In this document: one piece after another, positions 9,846 through 20,812 of the stretch
Position numbering within the stretch: position 1 is the first letter of the stretch
How the letters are laid out: each line of letters starts with the position of its first letter
Assembly: GCA_024760905.1 (NCBI GenBank)
Contig: CM045729.1
Location: forward strand, 9,849,580-9,913,579
Source: Plotosus lineatus
Taxonomy: Eukaryota; Chordata; Actinopteri; Siluriformes; Plotosidae
DNA length: 64,000 bases
Direction: 5' to 3'
The notes under the pieces: model-generated
Database searches by the model: none
Told to the model about the DNA's origin: nothing
The model's input: only the letters and a program-made list of their open reading frames with translations
Position numbers and translations under genes: made by a program

Positions 9846-10130
9846 TAACATCAGAAATGTTGCGCACCCCCCGCCAAATTCCACATTTTCCAAATTATAA
9901 GTTAACTGAGCATCTTATCACACTTTCAAACTTTGAATGCAGAAACACAATGGGAACAGTAGAAAAAAAAGCCAAAGACACACACAGACCTGGTCCTAAA
10001 CCTGGGAAAAGGTGAAAGGTTGCATCAGGAATGGCATCAGGCTTAAAATCTGTGCCAATCATTCATTTACTTTACTGTTTAATCTTACAAGTGTCACGGG
10101 CAGACTGGTGCCGATCTCACTCAACTCCTA
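9846..10130. other. No recognised gene
   Basis: Nothing was identified here. A short LINE or SINE 5'-like phrase ('ggaaaaggtgaaaggttgcatcaggaa...') lies near 10005-10050. Confidence 0.4.
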
Positions 10131-10183
10131 TGCGAAGGCCAGGTACCCCCTGGACAGCTTTCTCTCTCTGTCTCTCTTTCACT

Positions 10184-10189
<6 letters not shown>

Positions 10190-10219
<30 letters not shown>
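10190..10219. repeat. (CA)n microsatellite
   Basis: CA dinucleotide run. Confidence 0.95.
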
Positions 10220-10221
<2 letters not shown>

Positions 10222-10234
10222 ACTGTTGTGTTGC

Positions 10235-10450
10235 CAAAACTGCTTCCATAGTTGTCAGGTGACATGTGGTTAGCACATCTGGCAGACAGCAAGAAGGTCA
10301 TTCATTCACTCGTTCATTTTCTGCACCACTTCATCGTAATCATGGTCACGTAAAGGCTGGTGCCCATATCAACTGACACTGGGCAAGGGGAAAGTACACC
10401 CTCGACAGCTCACCAGGCCATCGCAGGACAGAAACACACTCACAGGTATG
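10235..10450 (-). repeat. Teleost dispersed repeat (type B), decayed
   Basis: Carries 'ttcattttctgcaccacttcatcgtaat', 'aaagtacaccctcgacagct' and 'ccaggccatcgcagg', shared with 3369-3520 and 50155-50270. Confidence 0.5.
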
Positions 10451-10464
10451 CAGCCTACTCTCGA

Positions 10465-10647
10465 AAGTCAGCAATGGTTCTTTTACATGCCTCTCATCAT
10501 AGATAATGAGAGACATGGCCAGCCTTGGACAACCTCAGGTGCTCTGGGGGGACAGCAATGACAACCAATGACAGTGGGACTTGAACCCCTGACTTATGAC
10601 TCTGTAATCTAGCACCATTACCACCAGGCCACCACTGCCTTACAGCA
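10465..10647 (-). mobile_element. tRNA-derived SINE, 5' half
   Basis: On minus it begins GGCAGTGGTGGCCTGGTGGT (box A region) and has a box B, GGTTCAAGTCCC, near 10570. The SINE core down to 'aaagaaccattgctgac' follows. The RTE-derived second half is missing. Confidence 0.8.
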
Positions 10648-10880
10648 AGAAGGTCCTGGATTCGATTCCCTAGCCTGGGCTTTTTGTGTGGAGTTTGCAT
10701 GTTCTCTCCGTGCATCCGTGTTTTTCCTCTGGGGATTCCGGTTTCTTCCAACTGTCCAAAATCATGCATTAGGCTAAATGGCTGTTAAAATTTGACCCTA
10801 GGTGAAAGTGTGAGTATGAATGGCTCTGTGTATCTTGTCCTACGATGCTCTATCAAGCTGTTCACCCTGTGTGGCCTGAG
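10636..10880 (+). repeat. Teleost dispersed repeat (type B), tRNA-like end
   Basis: The sequence 'cagcaagaaggtcctggattcgattcc' includes a box B-like motif. It is followed by 'gtttgcatgttctctccgtg' and 'attaggctaaatggctg'. This is the 5' part of the family whose 3' part is seen at 3369-3520. Confidence 0.6.
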
Positions 10881-11340
10881 AAACCACTTTCTAAAAATTA
10901 TCAAACCTCTCAGTGTTCATATTTAATTAGCAAGCATCGCCATTGACATTCCCTTTGGAATTTATTTGGATGTGCTTTATTAAGATATCTAATGAGGTAA
11001 AATGTTGACTTTAAGTAATTTAAAAGCATAAAAGGCTCTGAAACAGCTTGCTTTGAGCATTAAGATTATAAGTGAATGCAAACTGAGGAAAAGCTTTCAG
11101 ACACTTTAAACCTCAGGACAGTACAAAACATGTGAAAGTTTTATTACTACCATTCCTAACAGCGGAAACCTCAAATGAGGAATATATAAAGCAGAGACAT
11201 GAGCAACGATCAGAAAACAAATAAAGCAGAATGGTTTGTCTAACAAACAGTACAAAACATGGAAATTTCTGTAAAGTCCACATTTCATGGCATTCATTTT
11301 TAAGCTGCTTGTTCCCAATTAGAGTCACAAAGATCACCAT
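10881..11340. other. No recognised gene
   Basis: AT-rich sequence with short open frames only. An internal near-repeat, 'acagtacaaaacatg', occurs at 11118 and 11250. Confidence 0.4.
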
Positions 11341-11565
11341 CTTAGCTGGATCTGTGCCAGGGCAGAGTACACCCTGAACAACTCACCAGGCCATTGCAGT
11401 GCAGCACATACATAACCATTCATATTCACTGTCATACCTCAGGGTGGTTTGAAACAACCAATTAACCATGCACAGTAGGAGAAATGCCCGAGCCCAGGAT
11501 TTGAACCCAGAACCTTCTTGTTGTGCACCGGACGTGATACCTACTGTGCCACTGTGCAAACGTGC
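11341..11565 (-). repeat. Teleost dispersed repeat (type B), minus copy
   Basis: It runs from 'gcagagtacaccctgaac' to 'aaccttcttgttgtgcaccgg...cactgtgc'. On minus it reads a tRNA-like head with box B-like GGTTCAAATCC near 11505. Confidence 0.6.
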
Positions 11566-11819
11566 TGCCTATTTCATATCACTTTAGTCATGTTTTGCTC
11601 TGAATATCTCAAAACACTTTATAAACACGGTTGAATGTTTATAGCTTCAACATACTGTACCCAGTTTGATCCTGAACTCAAGTCACTCTCTGCAATCTGC
11701 TTCACATTTCCTCCATGTATCTGTGTGGGCTTCTTCCGGGTTCGGTTTTTTTTCCAAATGCAGAAATATGCTTTTATGTGGATTGGTATTAATAAATTGC
11801 CTTTGGGTATAAATAAGTG

Positions 11820-12120
11820 GAGGTACTGAGGCATTGTGGTGAGCACGTCCCCCTCACAGCGAGAAGGTCTTTGGCTCGGTGAGGGCGTTTCTGTGTGGTG
11901 TCTGCATGTTCTCCCGTGCTTGCCTGGGTTTCCACCTGCTATTCCAGTTTTCTTTCCACAGTTCAAAGACATGCATATTAAGCTAATTGGCTGGTCCAGA
12001 TTGCCCTTAGATATGCATATGAATGTCTCTGTGTGTGTGTTACCCAGTGGTGAACTGGCAAGATACTCAGGGTGAACTCAAGACTCAGATTACCCTATCT
12101 TACCCTGGACGGAATAACTG
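11820..12120 (+). repeat. Teleost dispersed repeat (type B), plus copy
   Basis: It carries 'gtggtgagcacgtccccctcacagcgagaaggtc', 'tgcatgttctcccgtgcttgc' and 'agctaattggctgg', and ends in a decayed tail. A further partial copy lies at about 12190-12300 ('tttctcccacattccaaaaacatg'). Confidence 0.6.
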
Positions 12121-12300
12121 GTTGAAATACCAATGAATGAATGTAAATAATTGAAGTCAATACAGAGTCACTGTAACGTGACTCAGCAGTAACTGGGACG
12201 GGGCATTTTGGTTTCTCCAGGCTTTCTCCCACATTCCAAAAACATGTACAGGATAGTAAGCTAATTGGCTGTTCTAAATCGCCCCTAGGTGTCACTTGTT

Positions 12301-13180
12301 ACGGGCATGTAAATAAATATGAAAATACATGTATAAATGTAAATATAAAAATAATTGTTGTATAAACGTTGAGTGTAATTAGATTCAGTTTTGTGCTGTC
12401 AAGAGAGGGACATGGTATGATTTAGCTGTTTTGGGTCACTTTTTTTTTTTTTTTTTTTTTTTTTTTGCCTGAAAGGTGTAATCGGGTCTGGAACTTTCCA
12501 TTAGGGAAACTCCCAGCGTTGACCTAGTTGCGCATGCGTGCTGGTGGCGGGTCAGGTGATGCAGAAGGTTCTCGAATAGAATATTCCGGAACTTTGGGGA
12601 GGTTATATTGGGGACCTGTTGCCGACAGACTCCAGTATCTCCTCTCTTCAGCTGGCACCGATCACCTCAGGAGTCTCTCCGGCGCCGCTGTTCATCGAAA
12701 GAAACTCATCTAAAGAGGATCTTCCAACGCGCTTCGTCCAAGACTTTATTACCCCAAGTCCATCCTCCGTGCTCGTCCAAAACCAACGCGATTATTTTTC
12801 ATCATTTAGTTTTTTCATACGGATTTCAACCCTTTCCCTGTCAGCGCGTGTGCCTCTTCTAAATTTATCAGGCCTCATGACTATCTTTGTTTTGAGGTTT
12901 TCGTTTAAATTGTATTAATGTAAGTATTATTTTGACTTGCCTTGTTTATATTATTCAATTGTATATAGTTTATGTCGTTGTTTGTTGTGGTTTGATGGTT
13001 TCACGGGGCAATTACTTCTAAATTCTATACATTAAAAAAAATTGCGGTCTCGCCCGATAGCTGTGAGTGTGAATGTTTGTATGTGTTGCCATGGCTTGGC
13101 CCTAGCACAAAGTGGGCTGAGGTGGGTGCCAGTCTCCTCTTCTTTTTTTTCCTTTAGTGAATCATCTGTCTCCATCTCAG
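12301..13180. other. GC-richer block with LTR- or promoter-like features; no gene
   Basis: A (T)n tract at about 12440-12466 is followed by CpG-containing sequence with a near-palindromic GCGCATGCG motif at about 12531, similar to an NRF1 site. The block 12480-12860 looks like retroelement LTR or 5' UTR DNA, but no terminal repeats could be shown. Short overlapping frames (12528-12918) have no recognised domain. Confidence 0.35.
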
Positions 13181-13636
13181 AAGGGGAAGATGGAGGAGGT
13201 AAACAGAGACATTTCATCTCTTTCAGACACAATCAGAGCCATTGAAGAGGAGATGAGATTTGAAAACATCTCGTTCTTACAAGTGGGGATCATTTATTCA
13301 GTATTTATACTGTGAGAAAGTAAAACTTGTTTCAATCATCAGAAACGCCGCATTTCATTGGTGTAAAAATGCCAATCATCTCCACTGATATTTCCTTTGT
13401 TGTTTGACAGAAGTACATGACCACAGTGAAAAGGTGAGTGATGTGCTTTGTGTCTCTCATTCTCTGTGTTTCTGAATCCAAACCCACAGCACCACTGACG
13501 CCGAAATGTGTTTCCAGAGCCCAGTTCACACTGCAGCATCCAGAGGAGCTTTCAGGAGCACTGATCCATGTGGCAAAGCATCTCAGCAGCCTGAAGTTCA
13601 GAGTCTGGGAGAAGATTCAGGACACTGTACAATACA
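13181..13636 (+). pseudogene. finTRIM partial copy in opposite orientation (exons 3-5)
   Basis: Three exons of the TRIM array are found on the plus strand. The 3' part of exon 3 (13181-13282) encodes coiled coil ending SFLQ-like. Exon 4 (13411-13433) is 23 bases. Exon 5 (13518-13636) is 119 bases. Splice borders are intact (GTGGGG, gtttgacag, GTGAGT, gtttccag, GTAAGT). Homology continues into intron 5 to about 13870. No RING, B-box, exon 2 or B30.2 lies on plus nearby: upstream is unrelated sequence, downstream a hAT element. It is best read as an inverted fragment of the array, too incomplete to make a TRIM protein. Confidence 0.8.
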
Positions 13637-14068
13637 GTAAGTACTGAAAGTACCAATTTTTCTCATTCATTCTATCCTGTGTCCATGCACACAATTTCTA
13701 ATTTCAATCCCTGAATTAGGTTTTCTGTTTTTTTAATAAACTGCACCGAAGGGGTTTGTAGCAGTTATTTGTATCTTGCAAATTTAAATTACTATTATTT
13801 TTATTGTTGTTTTAGTTGTTGTTTTGATGATGATGATGATTATTATTATTATTATTATTATTGTTATAAATCTGTTTATATTTCATGCAACATTATTTAA
13901 TCCAGTAGAACTTTTATTTTAAAATTCTTTATTTCGTGTACACTGGTGCGTTCAATAACAAGTTTTTTGTTGAAAATGATTTGAACCTAAAGCCTCAATG
14001 GGGGGGGGGTCGAAAATGTTGAACTGCCCCTTAGCAAAAATGTAATCAGTTCCTAAAGGCTCATAGGG
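13637..14068. other. Intron 5-like sequence of the inverted TRIM fragment
   Basis: Up to about 13870 it matches the intron downstream of exon 5 in copy 2 ('ctgcaccgaaggggtttgtagcag'), ending in an (ATT)n run. Beyond that nothing was recognised. Confidence 0.5.
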
Positions 14069-14806
14069 CAGGGGTGGAACAAGTTAGACACAAAGAGCCA
14101 AATTTTTTAACTGTGAGTGTTGAAGAGCCACACCACGTGCTGACCTGCCAAGACATGCACGCATGCACCTCTCTCTTTCTCCCTTGCTCTGACACACACA
14201 ACGACTGAACACACTTCAGATATATAGATATGTCCTGTATAATATAAATGGATGAATATTAAAATAGACACACAATCATGTTGAGTCAGGTGTTTTTTAC
14301 CTTTGGGGAATTCCTGTCAATATTAGCATAGAGTTGCTAAAATGACGCTGAAGCTTTTGTCGTGGTACTGCATAATAAACAGTGATTTGCCATTCCATTC
14401 AATAAAAAAGTAAGCATCTTCCCATTCTCCCAGAAATGTCCTGTGTTCATCTTCATATTTTCGTTTAGCTTTGAATTTTGCGATTTTGACAAAGAGGGTA
14501 AGCCTGCATGCAAAGAAAATGTTTACTTAATTTCCCAGCATTAGACGTCATCCACTCAGATGATTGGCAGTCTCTTATGTGTCAGTCACTTATGTGTCAG
14601 ACGTGGCATAAAAAAAACACCCAACCTGTCAAAATTATTTTAAAATATTATTTATTATGTTTTTAATAACCTCTGAAGGATTTAAGTGTGTTTTAAGATA
14701 AAAAAAAATGAAAAGAGGCAAAGAGCCAGAGTATATAAAAATATGATAAGGGGCAAAGAGCCACATTCTTATTGATCAAGAGCTGCATGCATGTTCGCCA
14801 CCCCTG
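14069..14806. mobile_element. hAT-type non-autonomous element with 8-base target duplication
   Basis: The ends are CAGGGGTGG and CCACCCCTG. The flanks tcataggg (14061-14068) and tcatagga (14807-14814) form an 8-base duplication with one mismatch, as hAT transposases make. The 738-base body has 'aaagagcca' repeated near both ends and no long open frame. Confidence 0.75.
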
Positions 14807-14814
14807 TCATAGGA

Positions 14815-15535
14815 TAAACAGATGTGTATACTTTCAGAAAGTTGCATGGAAATGTAAAAAATACAGGGTCTGGAAACACATTTTCTGACAGGGTTACATC
14901 AGTAATAGCAGTACATATGTGCAATTTGCATGCTATCCTCATTAAAATATGAAAAACCTATAAATGTTTGGGTGGTTTTAGTTAAAGCAGACACTGTTTT
15001 TTCATCTGTATGATTTTGGCAAAGATCAGATCACATTTGATGGTGATTTTATGCAGAAACGTGAGAAATTCAAAAAGGTTCAGATACTTTTTCACACCAC
15101 TGTATCCCTATATTTAAACAAACACATGTTTAGAATAAAAATTAAAAAGTACTTATTGTACATTTCAATTAAAAAAATCCATTAAAAGTTCATTTGAGAT
15201 AAAATTCCTACCAGGTTAATAAGTATAATATAGCAGGAAGGCAAGTGATCTCACTGACAGCAGGAAGCTATATTACAGTCAATGAAAGGCCCTGTAGTTT
15301 TTTATGAATTTAGTTTGAATCTAATTCCTGAGGCGCAGCACAAGTTAAAATCAACTGAAAGTGCACACATGCAAGTACCTGTGACTGATGCTCTCTTTTG
15401 AGGTGTAGAATATATCCTCCTGTATTTTCTGGTGGATATATCTTGAGAGTAGCTTGTCAATAGGCATGACTGTGTCTGCTGCTTGTCCATAACAAAAATA
15501 ATGTTAAGTAAATGTGTTTAATAAAAAAGAAAATT

Positions 15536-15540
<5 letters not shown>
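14815..15540. other. No recognised gene
   Basis: AT-rich sequence. A 62-codon minus frame at 15302-15490 has no recognised motif. Confidence 0.4.

Positions 15541-15604
<64 letters not shown>
15541..15604. repeat. (TA)n(CA)n microsatellite
   Basis: About 25 TA units pass directly into CA units. Confidence 0.95.
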
Positions 15605-15605
<1 letters not shown>

Positions 15606-15699
15606 TATAATCATCAGAAAGCTTGAAAATAAATGCATGTATGAAAAGGATTTTTTACAAACATTAATACATGTCAATGTATGATAATTATAATGTAAT

Positions 15700-15840
15700 G
15701 CAGCTAACTGGGTTATCAAAGGCGGGCCATGTCTCTCACTGTCTATGGTGAGAGGCATGTAAAAGAACCATTGCTGACTTAAATTGCTAAAAGGGTTGTA
15801 ACTGGACCCCTGAAGGGAACAGCCGAAAGAAGAAGAAGAC
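15700..15840 (+). mobile_element. tRNA-derived SINE, internally deleted
   Basis: The core ('gcagctaactgggttatcaa' onward) is followed after a deletion by the RTE-like tail 'acccctgaagggaacagccg' and AAGAAGAAG. The tail is closer to the LINE 3' end than to the tail of other SINE copies. Confidence 0.8.
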
Positions 15841-16390
15841 AGCTTCTCTTTCTGCTTCTGGCTGCGGGATCCGCACTTAAAAACTAAAGGTTGTGAAACT
15901 TGCTCAGATGATGTTTTCATTTACTAATGTAGTTAAATGTAGATTTAGTTAGAAGTGTAAACATTGTTAATAAGTTTCAGTTTGTAATTCCATGTGATGT
16001 TGCTGCACAGGACACTTGCCATCTATATGAGTAGATTTGTTAACATGGTTAATTAGTTTCAGTTTGTAAACTAATTGTGTAGTTTCAAGGTGTGCTGCAT
16101 ATGATAAATGCCATCTATCAGCAAATACAGCAAAGATTATTATGAAGAATTATTTGGATAAAACTTCAAAAAAGAGAAATGGTACAATTAATACTTTACT
16201 TTAGCCAACCTTATTTTCGATATATGTTATTAGTTTCATTTACATTTCTTTATTAAATCTTAAAGACATGGGTGTAATTTTGTATTTTTCCCCTATGTCT
16301 GTGTTTAATCATTACATATAAAACTTGTCTGAAATGGTTTAAAAATCACCCTTAAAAACCCTTCAAACCAAAATTTTCGCCCTTGGCTGC
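15841..16390. other. No recognised gene
   Basis: AT-rich sequence with an internal near-repeat, 'gttaataagtttcagtttgta', at about 15967 and 16049. Confidence 0.4.
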
Positions 16391-16858
16391 ACACCCTGGA
16401 CCCCTGCTTCTCAATCTTTATTAATCTTAGGGGCAAACAGCTATGCTTCAATCCACATACCAGCTGATTGCTTTGGGACGCGCTTCCTGTCACATAAACA
16501 CTGCAGTGTGAGTCCTGCGCACACGAGCACTCCTTCATGAAAAACATTAAGACCAACCTGCAGTCACGTAATAGATGGAAGCCTCAACACCTGCATGAAG
16601 CTGAACTTCACAAGGTATTAACCAGACTACAAAGCCATCAGCAAAACCATGCAGCACCAGAAGTCACATTAATAGTAACAAGTACTTTTCTTATTAATAA
16701 ATAACTTCATTATAACAATGTTGTTTAAAATAAATTCAGTCGTATTATACTCTAAAATTGTTGGGATCAGTATTAAAAAATATGTTCGGCTCTCAGAGGA
16801 TTAGATAAAAAAAATAAAAAATTGTGGCTCTCATAGTCAAAAAGGTTCCTGACCCCTG
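16391..16858 (+). mobile_element. hAT-type element remnant, 3' end
   Basis: The right end reads 'aaaaaggttcctgacccctg', the reverse of the CAGGGGTC start at 25003. The interior resembles the 25 kb hAT element in reverse orientation ('cacataaacactgcagtgtgagtcc', 'atgaagctgaacttcac'). The left end is missing. Confidence 0.65.
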
Positions 16859-17041
16859 ACATAGATGAATATCATTAATTATTAATAATAACATAAATAA
16901 AGGTAAATTGAGCAAATTTGTTACATATCGACCTTGTAGCCCTTCGCAGTAATTGGCACCCAAGAAGTAGCCCTCCGTTTCATAAAGGTTGGTGACCCTG
17001 GTATAGGGGACCTTGTTCTCAGAAACACAATGATTAAGATC

Positions 17042-17361
17042 TTACTTGGCTAGTTTATCGGCATTTTCATTACCTTTAATGCCAACTTGACTGGGGCACC
17101 AAGCAAACCCTATATTTTTTCCACCCTCGATGAGATCATGGCACCTTTGTAAAATCTTTAGAAGTGTAGGGTTATCAAAATCATTACCCTGTAAGGTAGT
17201 TAAACTAGACAAAGAATCTGAAAAAATAAAATCGTTTACATCATAAGAAGACACAATATCAACACAATATCCAGTGCATGCAGAATTGCCCACAATTCTG
17301 CTGTAAAAATAGAAGCTCCATCCAAAAGTCGGACCTGGACATTCAAACCATTGGTGACAGC
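17042..17361 (-). pseudogene. RNase H domain, C-terminal part, of I-like LINE
   Basis: This frame encodes FSDSLSSLTTLQG, FAWCPSQVGIKGNENADKLA and the end of the domain. The Asp in 'SDS' and the H/W-C-P-S-H-x-G-x-x-GNExAD region are the usual RNase HI active-site blocks; the His is replaced here (PSQVGI). It reads on directly from the RTE LINE insertion. Confidence 0.75.
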
Positions 17362-18237
17362 TGCTTCTTCTTCTTCTTTTCCTTTCGGCTGTTCCCTTCA
17401 GGGGTCGCCACGGGCAAATGATCTGCCTCCATCTCTCCCTATCCTCTGCATCTTCTACTCTTACTCCAACGACCTTCATGTCCACCTTCACTGCATTCAT
17501 AAATCTTCTCTTTGGTCTTCCTCTGGGCCTTTTGCCTGGTAGTTCCAATCTCAGCATCCTACGACCAATATACTCACTATCCCTCCTCTGTACATGTCCA
17601 AACCATCTCAATCTAGCCTCTCTGACTTTGTCTCTAAAACATCTAACATGTGCTGTCCTTCTGATGTACTCATTCCTCATCCTATCCATCCTCGTTACTC
17701 CCAAAGAGAACCTCAACATTTTCATCTCTGCTACCTCCAACTCTGACTCCTGTCTTTTCCCCAGGGCCACTGTCTCTAAACCATACAACATTGCTGGCCT
17801 CATCACCGTCTTGTACACTTTTCCCTTCATTCTTGCCGATACTCTCCTATCACACATCACACCGGACACTGTTCTCTATCTATTCCAACCTGCCTGCACG
17901 CGCTTCTTCACCTCTTTTCCACACTCTCCATTGCTCTGGATTGTTGAGCCTAAGTACTTAAAATCCTCCACCTTCTTTTTCTCTGCCCCCTGTAACCTCA
18001 AAGTTCCTCTTGGTTCCTTGTCGTTCACACACATGTATTCTGTCTTACTAAGACTAACCTTCAATCCCCTCCTTTCCAGGGCATACCTCCACCTCTATAG
18101 ATTTTCCTCCACTTGGTCTCTGCTCTCACTACAGATCACGATGTCATCTGCAAGCATCATAGTCCATGGAGATTCTTGTCTAACCTCGTCTGTTAGCCTG
18201 TCCATCACCATAGCAAACAAGAAGGGGCTGAGAGCTT
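17362..18237 (-). mobile_element. RTE LINE, 5'-truncated, nested in the I-like LINE
   Basis: Minus-strand RT core to 3' end with GAAGAAGAAG tail. Frames 17876-18064 and 17042-17869 carry FKYLGSTIQS, GLETVALGKR and WFGHVQRRDSEYIG. AGCT flanks both ends and may be a short target duplication. The insertion splits the RNase H domain of the older I-like LINE. Confidence 0.88.
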
Positions 18238-18468
18238 GTTATCCTTAGAGCCATCTGTATAAATAGCCCTAAAGTCCCTATATAGATCTCTCAACTGACC
18301 AAACATCATCTGAAACACTGAAGGATCTGAAGAATTTTTAGGAAACTCAGATAATGACAGATTTATATGTGGTCTCTTTAATTTCCAAGATGGGATATCA
18401 GGTGTATCATATGGTTCTATATTCTTGAGATCTGGCCACACAGCTTTAAGTGAATCTTTAATTCTCAA
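18205..18468 (-). pseudogene. RNase H domain start of I-like LINE
   Basis: The frame encodes FRAIYTDGSKDNK, the first RNase H motif, preceded by a linker (LSEFPKNSSDPSVFQMMFGQ). It is interrupted by the RTE LINE right after the motif. Confidence 0.7.
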
Positions 18469-18897
18469 AGTGAATGGATGGATAGCTGTTGGATATGTTG
18501 GTTTGTTTTCATAGAACCACGTTTCTGGTTTGAAAGGCTAGCTCATATGTAGGGTTGTCCTCGTTTTCCCTTTAGTTTTATACCATATTGAAGGGTGAGT
18601 TTTTCCTTACGCAAGCGTAATGGTAGTTCATTTGCTTCAACCTGCAGACTATTAATCGGAGAAGTTCTGAAGGCTCATAGACAGATTTTTAATGCTTGGT
18701 TTTACGTGGTTTCTAACTTTTTTTAAATAAGATTTTCGAGCAGAACCATAAACTATGCAACCATAATCTAAATTTGATCTTATTAAAGTTCAGTCTAATC
18801 TTAACAGAACTTCACGATCAGCTCCCCAATCCATTTTAGAGACAACTTTCAACAGATTTAAAGATTACTGGCATTTAGTTCTTAAATAGCAGGCATG

Positions 18898-19975
18898 TGA
18901 TTCTTCCGCGAAATATCGGAATTCCGATGTTTTCCATTGGCCCAATTTATAAAAAAAAAAAACAAGCCGAATACAGTATGTCAAAATAATCTTTTCCCGC
19001 TTTTATTCCATTCCGAGTTTTGCATAAAATGACCTCTCTTAAGACCTTACTTAAGACCATGACGTTATGACCTCTCTTGAAACGTTACTGCTGATTGGCT
19101 GATGTTGATTGGCTGATGAGTGGCTGATGTTCAAACATGTAAGTAGTTCGGCTTTTAAGGCGCTTGACAGACATGCAAAAAGCAAGACACATGTAAAAAA
19201 AACTGGAATTAAGGAAAACAAATTATTCAATTGCCAGAAGATTCCAGAACCCTACGGACTTCCGTGCAAAGAAAAGAGCCAGTGAAAAAAACAGTTTCTG
19301 TCACGGATCGAGTCATTAATTTTGGGGTATATTTGAGTTTTCTTGTCGACTTTCCGATTATATTTTTCAAATTGTGAAATGAATCAAATGAGCCGACTCA
19401 TTTTTCTGCAGTTTAGAATAAGTAAATTATTGCCGCATTAACTCACCAGTTTTTCATACTTATGTAAATAGGCATTATTATTCAGTGTTTCTAAACAGCA
19501 GCGGGTAGCCCATTAATATTGGAAATGTTAAACTATGAATCTGAGACTCGATCGAAACGCCTCAGCATCCAGATGGACAACAAACTTTCTAAGCCTCCAG
19601 AAGGACAGTTCAGGCTGCACAAAAGGAAGCAAGAAAGTGCCATGCTAAAGCACTAAAGATAAATGAACATCAATTCAAAAAACTTATGTAATGTATAGCA
19701 TGTCGTGTGTATAGTTTGTTTCCAGATTGTGTTTAAAGACAATGACTGTTGATAATAGTGTTGTGAGGCAGAACATATCTATAAGAGTGACTATTTGATT
19801 TGTGACAGTGGCACTTTCTAGAGCTCTTTCAGTGTCATACAATAGCCTTTTTCCCCTTCTGAAATGCTTAAAACCCAGGAGCTTGGGGGGGGGGGGGGTG
19901 CTTTGGGGTGGGGGCCACGCCCTCCAAAACCCTCGCTGATTTTCAGATATTTTGGTGATGGTCAAATTACATGCC
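18898..19975. mobile_element. hAT-like non-autonomous element (~1.08 kb) nested in the I-like LINE
   Basis: The ends CAGGCATGTGATT and AATTACATGCCTG are inverted repeats of about 12 bases with one mismatch. The I-like LINE coding sense resumes on each side. An 8-base target duplication is not clear. The interior has a (G)n tract (19886-19898) and no recognised gene. Confidence 0.6.
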
Positions 19976-20128
19976 TGAAATGTTCGTGTGCTTTAAAGTT
20001 GAGATTTTTTGTCAAAAATCACACCAAGAAATTTAACTTGATCAACAAAAGGAATGCCATGACTACCAAGTTTAAGATCTGGATCTGAGTGCATTTTTCT
20101 TTTATTGCAAAAATGCACACCCACAGTT

Positions 20129-20353
20129 TTAGACTGAGAATTTGAAACCATTATTATCAGCCCACTTTTGAATTTTATTTAAGCATAGCTGCAGTTGTCT
20201 TTCAATAGTGTGCATGTGTTTTGCATGACAGCTGATTGCAAAATCATCCACAAATAATGATTTTGATATACCGTCTTTAACGGCGTTAGCTATGCTGTGA
20301 ATTTTAACATTAAATAAAGTCACAGATAAAATACTTCCTTGTGGAACGCCCAT
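20129..20353 (-). pseudogene. Reverse transcriptase core of I-like LINE
   Basis: MGVPQGSILSVTLFNVKI (RT motif B) and LFVDDFAIS (the catalytic Asp-Asp box) are read in one frame. The frame continues downstream with KFLGVIFDKK-like sequence to about 19980, with disruptions. Confidence 0.8.
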
Positions 20354-20539
20354 GTCTTGTTTCTGAGAAACAGAAAGGGAAAACAGGGCTATGGTAGTGA
20401 CTCACAATGAGACAGTAAATTGATTACAGTAGGATATATAAGAAGCCCCGGTGGATTATGGGTAATTTGATCTACACTGTGGATTTAAATGTTGAAGGAG
20501 AGAGCGGTTATCTGATCTCACAGCTAGAGCACACACAGG

Positions 20540-20812
20540 GTCCTTACACACTCTCATTACCTCACATGTTCCAGTACCCTTCTCCCTACACCCTACTCCC
20601 TTCACCTTACACCCCACTCCCTAGACCCAACTCCCTATACCACCCGCTCTATACTGTATCCTATACCCTTCACCCTACTCTCCATACAATACTCTCTGTA
20701 CCATACTCCTTATTCCCTTCTCTTGGTACTATACTGCATGAACCTTACACCATTCCCTCAGTACCATACTCCTTAAACCCACTCCCTACGCCCTACTCTC
20801 CATATTCCACTT
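20540..20812. repeat. Degenerate minisatellite of CCCTACTC-type units
   Basis: A pyrimidine-rich stretch is built from variants of 'ccctactcccttcacc', 'accatactcctt' and similar short units. The copies are too diverged to give a fixed period by eye. Confidence 0.6.

Larger units (their letters stand above)
17042..20420 (-). mobile_element. I-like (RNase H-bearing) LINE, split by two other elements
   Basis: Minus-strand pieces at 19976-20420 (RT), 18238-18897 (RT thumb to RNase H start) and 17042-17361 (RNase H end) read in order as one ORF2. RT motif GVPQGSILSVTLFN and catalytic FVDD lie at 20129-20353. The RNase H starts with YTDGSK near 18270. LINEs of the I group carry RNase H after the RT, which degrades the template RNA. 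The element is cut by a hAT-like insertion (18898-19975) and an RTE LINE (17362-18237) and has stops and frameshifts of its own. Confidence 0.8.

Noticed and set aside
11619..12295. Several 60-117 codon frames
   Set aside because: They lie within type B repeats or unassigned repeat-flanking DNA and show no protein motif.
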